Positions 58,506-64,000 of a stretch of 64,000 bases of DNA are shown here, piece by piece. Positions within the stretch are counted from its first letter, which is position 1, and every line of letters begins with the position of its first letter. Source of the stretch: Amborella trichopoda (Eukaryota > Streptophyta > Magnoliopsida > Amborellales > Amborellaceae). The stretch spans positions 1,432,347 through 1,496,346 of the forward strand of contig NW_006496932.1 in the NCBI RefSeq assembly GCF_000471905.2, in the 5' to 3' direction. The position numbers and the translations under genes were made by a program. The notes under the pieces are model-generated. The model made no database searches. It worked only from the letters and a program-made list of their open reading frames with translations, and was not told where the DNA came from.

Positions 58506-58890
58506 AACCTTTAGAGAGAAAGGTTACAATGATTAAATTCTCAGCTACTAGTTGTTGCACCAGGGGAGACATGATGAGAGAGAAACCTTTAGAGAGAAAG
58601 AGAGAGAGGTCAAACAGAAAGATTAAAATTCTTAAAAATGAGAGATATGCAAATTTTAGTTTATACATGATATCATGCGGAGTTATGAAGATCCACTGTG
58701 AGCCTTGCGTAACAACAAATTCTAATATTGTATATAAGCTGATTTTCCGACAAATGACATCCTGAAAGAGCAATCCATAGCTGGTTACAAGCATAATACA
58801 TAATGCTGCTTACCATAATGTTGCCTATCATGAGTACATAAAATATTTCATACATAGATGCATAATACATAATGCTGCTTACCATCAAAG
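58331..58890. repeat. GA microsatellite and short direct duplications
   Basis: A GA run lies at 58471-58505. AGAGAGAAACCTTTAGAGAGAAAG occurs twice (about 58500 and 58581), and CATAATACATAATGCTGCTTACCAT twice (58793 and 58860). Confidence 0.65.
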
Positions 58891-60044
58891 TTCATGCCCC
58901 ATGTTCTTATGGTATCGAATCTTATGGCTGACTTTGAAAATAACCCTGTAGTAAGAAAAGAAATTGCAATATTAGAATTTCATAATGTATTCACAATGAG
59001 TAATATCATATGGAAATGCTAAAACATCTAGATTGAAAAGCTTATACAATTAAAATCCGAAAGAACCTAAACGTATGGATAACTACTTTTCACGAACGAA
59101 TGATGGACAATTTCTTCTGTCATGCCCATTACCCTGGCAAACTGCTCATTTCCTAGACTTTTCCATTGGCTTCCATCCATTTGACCGAGCTTTTTTTCTT
59201 GCATTTGTCGGCCATCCCTTTGCCTGTGCTCGTGGAGGATCAAGGACATTTTGCCAGTTGTAACTTCCATTTGGTGTGTCACTACAACTAGTGGCACTCC
59301 TCTCATCATTGACATGGCTCATGGTGTCAACTTGTGGACGTCGCTTACAACCGAATTTACCGTCAACCTCTATGATATCATCGTGTATTAAAGATATTAC
59401 AAATTCATGAACCTCCACACTTTCTGACGCATGCTCAGTGAGGTATTGAACAGCCTACAAGACATCGTTATATTGAATGGAGCATGGTAGTGCAGATGTA
59501 TCATGAAGTTGTTTGCTACTTTCATCAACAAACCCCTCCCTCTTTACATTCTTTGACCAACACCTCATTATGTATTGTGGAGGGATTTCAAAAATATTTT
59601 TCATCATAAAAATCTTCAACACATGCCTGTAAAGAATGTCCATCCTCTCATATAAGTGACAACTGCAAGAATCCATCTTCTCATGGGGATTGAATTCCGC
59701 CAAGTATGATCTAGATCTAGTTCCCATATCTGCCACCTTAAAGTCGTAAGCTGTCCATTTCATCAACTAACTCACTCATAAAATTCATACAATTGGCAAC
59801 CTCTTCCACAAATATCTTCAAAATCTTTTGAGTATAGATCTTTTATGCCTGTGACTCAAATAAAGAAGTTGTTCTTAAGATTTGAGTAGTTGTAATGCCT
59901 TTTAAGTCATGTTCTTTTTCTTTTCGTTCCTTTTTATCTGGCACCTTTACACATATTTACCATAATGTACGTAAGCTTGTTTTGTAAATTTGTTTTGAAT
60001 GTCAAGTACATCTTGAAATGCTTATTCATCCATTCACTTCTTTG

Positions 60045-60052
60045 GGTAGAAG
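60045..60052 (+). repeat. Left target-site duplication of the hAT insertion
   Basis: GGTAGAAG, identical to 62047-62054. Confidence 0.9.
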
Positions 60053-62046
60053 CAGTGGTTTAAAAAACGGATCGGTGCCCCAGATCGGGCACCCCAAAAT
60101 CCCATCCAGATCGGTGAATTGGCGATCTGGATCGGGAATCGATCAAGTCGGTAAGATTAAGCCTTACAAAAATCTAAAAAAATTATTAAAATTCATTATA
60201 AATGTTGTTCTTTTGGAATCCAATAAGAAACCGGGGTACTACATTATTAACTTTTATTTTTTCATCAATATAATAATATTGAGATGTTTTTTCCTTGTAT
60301 TAACTTATTTTAACCATTAAACTTACATCACATAATAGAAAAATCATGGAATTTTCATGGATGAATTCTATAATTATATATGGACTACAGTAAAGAATGA
60401 TTTAAATTGATGAAAAAATGGCCACCAAACCCTAATCATTTAAAAAAAAACCCAAAATATTAATGCCTAACTAACTATAATCCAAAATTACTGAAATTAA
60501 AATTGTTGGTTTACATTTTATAATTATTTTATTATACAAATAATAACAAATTCAAAATATCTTATAATATCATCTAATGTAAAATATACTATTAACAACT
60601 GTAAGAAAAATAGTACATTATATAATTTATAATACAAATAAATTAATAAACAAAATAAAAAGATTTGGTTATCGATGTAGAAATTATCAGAATGCGTACC
60701 AATTTTCGAACCTTTTATTTTTTATTTTTTACAAGAAATACTTATTGTATTATCTTTTATTTTTTTGACAAAAACTTTTTCTTTGCAACAATAAATAATT
60801 GTTGTATTATCTTTTATTTATTTTTAGTAAAAACCTTTTATTTATTTCTTGACATGAAATGTTTGTCGTATTACCTTTTTTTTTTTTTAACAAGAACCTT
60901 TTTTATGTTACAAGAAATGCTAATTGTATTACCTTTTTTTTTTATAAGAACTTTTTTTTTCTGGAGAAGAATTTTTTATTACCTTTTATTTTTTGGACAA
61001 AAACCTTTTATTTTTTTTGACAAAAAAAGGAAAATTGACAAGAAAAGAAATTGATAAGAACCTTTCATTTTGGTTTTGACAGAAACATTTTATTTCTTTT
61101 TACAAAAACCTTTTATTTTTTTCATAAAAAAATCAAAATTTGACAAGATAAGAAAAAAACCAAAGTTGTTTTTTAATAAAAACACAAAAACATTTTATTT
61201 ATTTTTACGAAAACCTTTCATTTTTTTAATAAAAAAACGAAAATTTGACAAGGTAAGAAAAAAACCAAAGTTGCAAAAGCAAGCTTCCATGTGGAGACTC
61301 AAACCACCAACCTCCATGTATGTGACCTTCATGCTAACCGATACACCACATGCCAAAATGTGATGTAAATAGCCCAAATAAATTATTATAATACATTGTT
61401 GTTTCATGTTATTACCTGTTCTCCACAATATCCCGCATCGAAAAGGTGGGAGTAAACTCAAGCGAATAAATAGTTCCTTGCACATCTAGCGTGTAACACA
61501 CGCGAACCAATGTTGTAACACGTGCGAATCAAGCCGAAGTCCCTTGGCCAACGCTACATGGCGAGTTTGGTGTACAATAGGATCATTGGTCCATTTTAAC
61601 GTATGGATTACTGTAGAAGAACCGCCGGATTACTATAACAGAACCCCCCATACACGTCAGAATCGGGCGATTAATGACGTCATATAGCGAGTCTACTGTG
61701 CTGAATCGCCGGTTCTAGAGTATAGTAGGATCATTGGTCTATTTTAATGCGCGAATTACTGTAGCAGAACCGCCCATACATGTCAGAATCGGGCGATTAA
61801 TGACGTCATATAGCGAGTCTACTGTGCTGAATCGCCGTTTCTAGAGTACAGTAGGATCATTGGTCCATTTTCATGCACAGATTACTGTAGCAAAACCACC
61901 AGATTACTGTAGTCTACTGTGCTGAATCGCTGGTTCTTCTCTAGAACCGGGCGATCCAACATGTTTTAACAGAATAGACATGGGCATACCGATTCCTGTG
62001 CCGACTCGAGCGAGTTCGTTGCGACTCATCGACTTTTAAATCACTG
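60053..62046. mobile_element. Non-autonomous hAT-type transposon, 1,994 bp, inside the FRS exon
   Basis: Its ends are CAGTGGTTTAAAA and the inverse of CAGTGATTTAAAA, which match the YARNG rule of hAT ends. The 8-bp GGTAGAAG flanks it at 60045-60052 and 62047-62054, identical. Removing the element and one duplication restores the FRS codons for TTGMTST-QRSEW. The interior has poly-T/TTTTATTTTTT-rich blocks (60700-61260) and 126-bp tandem repeats near the right end. No transposase is encoded. Confidence 0.9.
61555..61970 (+). repeat. 126-bp tandem repeat in the hAT element
   Basis: CGATTAATGACGTCATATAG begins at 61668 and 61794. AGGATCATTGGTC lies at 61579, 61727 and 61853. Units carry GAGTCTACTGTGCTGAATCG and AATTACTGTAGCAGAACCG. 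Such subterminal repeats are where hAT transposases often bind. Confidence 0.8.
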
Positions 62047-62054
62047 GGTAGAAG
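62047..62054 (+). repeat. Right target-site duplication of the hAT insertion
   Basis: GGTAGAAG, identical to 60045-60052. Confidence 0.9.
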
Positions 62055-62269
62055 TCATACCCGTTGTGAACTTGCCAGTCAAGTATGACCCCACCCATTG
62101 CATGCGACAACCATAAAGCCTATTTAGCCATTCATTGCTTTTCAACTCATATTTCTCAATTATTAATTTCCATCCCAATTCAAATTCTTATTATGTTGGG
62201 CTAATTATACAACTCTTGAAGGTATCTGAAAAAGAAGGATGCATGCGCAAGACATAACATATTTCTTCT

Positions 62270-62385
62270 TTAACTTTTGAAAGTATATGCAACTTACAGT
62301 AATGTTACTCACTCTGGTAAAAAATAACTTTTGAAAGTATATGCAACTTACAATAATGTTGCTCACTCTGGTAAAAAACTTGTCT
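62270..62385 (+). repeat. Tandem duplication of about 57 bp in the FRS relic
   Basis: ACTTTTGAAAGTATATGCAA with CTTACAGTAATGTTACTCAC and TCTGGTAAAAAA occurs twice. On the minus strand it carries a GTAAGT-like donor, so it duplicates the edge of an intron whose acceptor is TTCTTTTTCAG near 62225. Confidence 0.7.
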
Positions 62386-62723
62386 CACTGCGGTTGAAAT
62401 TACATGGTCTTGATCAGTAATAATAATGCTTGGTTGTTTTCCACCCATTGCTTCAACCAAACAAATAATTCTACCTTCTCATCAAATATGAGTACAAATC
62501 CAAAGAATGTGGTATTGAAATGATTATTTACATCAAGTATGGGAGCAAATGACATACTAAAAGTTTTTGTTTTGTATGTAGTATCAAATGTAACCACATC
62601 AGAGAAGTATTGACAGGAAACGTTACATGTGGCATCTAACCATAAGATACTAAAAATGTGATCGTCTTCATCTAATTTCAATCTATAGAAAAAAGATGGG
62701 TTCAATTCTTTCATTTTATAGAG

Positions 62724-63428
62724 TCATTGCATAATTAAACTACCATCTTCTCCTCTTAGTTTTCTTCTGACACTAGCAATTTCATTTTCGATGTCCTTTT
62801 CTGTACATGTAACATTTTCAATCCCTCCAGCTTGTTCTATGAATATGTCATGAATATGTCTTGGCCTAACCATTGCCAAACTCATTGAACTTATCATCAA
62901 CTTTGTGGCACTAGACAATGTTCGCTGGCTGTAAATTAGACAAGCTTTTCTTGGACTGACTAGATCGTGATTGTGATCATCAATAAACCTAGTCATAACC
63001 CACTTGTCTGCTTTTCTATTGAGCCCTAGCTTAGCCTTACACCCATACCTTGATTCAGGGAGTTCCTTTCCACTGACTTGCTTTTTCACTTTGCGAAATC
63101 CCTCCTTAGAGCAATGAATTTCTTTATTAATCCTTTGACCTTTTTTCTTATGGGTAGTGCCCTTACAGATACTAAAGCCTTTAGCCAATGCATAAGCCTT
63201 ATAGTAGTCAATTGCATCTTCCTCTAAAGAAAACTTCATTCCTACACAGGGTACATTTGTTTCTAGGCATTTGCTTGAGGAGTCATGTTCTCCATCGTGC
63301 ATTTCTGTGAATTTTCTAGGAGGGGTTGCATGATAAGAAACCTGCTTCATGGGCTCATTGGTGTCACCTATGTTGTCTACAATTGCGCAAGTGGGAGATG
63401 ACACACAATCTGAAACGTTGTGATCCAT
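62724..63428 (-). pseudogene. FAR1 DNA-binding domain segment, 234 residues open
   Basis: The longest open piece of the FRS relic. The start MDHNVSDCVSS precedes a Ser-rich leader, and the FAR1 domain spans about residues 62-156 with Cys and His-x-His zinc ligands in place. It ends at the premature TGA at 62724-62726, after which the same frame continues as KMKELNPSFFYRLKLDED. A truncated FAR1-domain-only protein could in principle still be made. Confidence 0.8.
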
Positions 63429-64000
63429 CTAAGTTTTTCAACTGATCCTACATAAAAAGACAAACTATATAAATATATGTATTCAAACCTTTATATAAAC
63501 ATAACAACAATCCTAGTTAACTATTCAAATTTTATTGCTTCCGTTATTAGAATCAACCATATTCAAAGCAATTGTAAACAACAGGGGTGACATCCTTATT
63601 AATTTGAACTTAACTCTTAAAGTAATGTGTTCAAGAAAAGAGTATTAATCATTATGCAAATTCTAAAGAGATAAACAATCCATAGTTATATACACATGAT
63701 CAACATCTCAATACATAAAAAAGACATACAACATTTAACACATCAAATGTGCGTACAATGCCACAGGGATAATAAGGCAACTGACATTTGACATATTAAA
63801 ATTTTCTTGCAATAGCATGTGGATAATAATGCATGCAAACACGAAAATTAGTTGGCAAGAATACATCAGCAGAAGCATTCGACAAGGGAATATTGATTCC
63901 ATTTAAAATACCCAACTACCTAGAAAAGCATAAAAGCCATTTTCAAATTTTAAGAGCCATTTAAAATACCCAAGTACCTGAATGGTGAACTTTTGTATAA
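63429..64000. other. Upstream flank of the FRS relic
   Basis: AT-rich. No gene, TATA box or terminal inverted repeat was recognised with confidence. Confidence 0.4.

Larger units (their letters stand above)
59146..63428 (-). pseudogene. FAR1/FRS (MULE-transposase-derived) gene, disrupted
   Basis: The minus-strand order is complete. A FAR1 DNA-binding domain comes first (63428-62727: YYKAYALAKGFSICKG, HCSKEGFRKVKKQ, DDHNHDL). The MULE transposase core follows (NPSFFYRLKLDEDDHI, VVTFDTTYKTKTFSM, GGKQPSIIITDQDH, WLNRLYGCRMQWVGSYLTGK), then QRSEWMNKHFKMYL. A SWIM finger (CSCHLYERMDILYRHVLK) and a C-terminal DPPRAQAKGW tail ending at 59146 complete it. FHY3/FAR1 relatives are nuclear transcription factors tamed from Mutator-like transposases. 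Lesions: TGA at 62724-62726, a frameshift near 62455, TAATAA at 62188-62193, a 1,994-bp hAT insertion, TAA at 59843-59845, a frameshift near 59770, a TAG at 59455-59457 (or an intron edge), and a Tyr in place of the third SWIM cysteine. It cannot make a full protein. Confidence 0.88.

Noticed and set aside
60665-61363. ORFs of 129 and 97 residues rich in Phe, Lys and Leu
   Set aside because: Low-complexity translation of T-rich repeats inside the hAT element. No transposase motif.

Overview
The window is AT-rich nuclear DNA from a flowering plant. The evidence is two spliced plant-type genes (a calmodulin with the plant Cys27 and the conserved intron in the first EF-hand loop, and a UBC22/UBE2S-class ubiquitin-conjugating enzyme), a plant FAR1/FRS relic, Copia and L1-type retrotransposons, and many short transposons. 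Introns of 3.1 to 5.4 kb packed with repeats point to a large, transposon-rich genome. The sequence alone does not fix the species.

Layout. 1-3.2 kb: short inverted-repeat elements and one unrecognised ORF. 3.2-6.0 kb: the 3' half of a decayed Copia element with its right LTR. 6.0-16.2 kb: nested short transposons of four families (named A, B, D and E here), a degenerate reverse-strand LTR related to the first one, and a 42-base assembly gap. 16.9-19.0 kb: CT-rich minisatellites and a 178-bp tandem array. 22.2-25.0 kb: a 5'-truncated LINE on the minus strand. 29.4-33.7 kb: the calmodulin gene (+). 36.3-48.96 kb: the UBC22-like gene (-), convergent with calmodulin, seven inferred exons. 49-56 kb: promoter GA repeats, short elements, an unidentified coding-like relic and a 1.5-kb minisatellite of 17 units. 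57.0-57.3 kb: a small GRF zinc-finger reading frame. 59.1-63.4 kb: a FAR1-like pseudogene (-) split by a 1,994-bp hAT-type insertion with a perfect 8-bp target duplication.

The two intact genes are unrelated in function: calmodulin is the Ca2+ sensor, and UBC22-like is predicted to extend Lys11-linked ubiquitin chains. No operon-like or cluster logic links them. I found no tRNA, rRNA or CRISPR array. The strongest findings are the hAT insertion inside the FAR1-like exon, a Mutator-like MITE family whose members share a small palindrome, an isolated start codon at an exon end in UBC22, and a duplicated 5'-UTR exon of the same gene. I found no clear evidence of a wholly new biological system.
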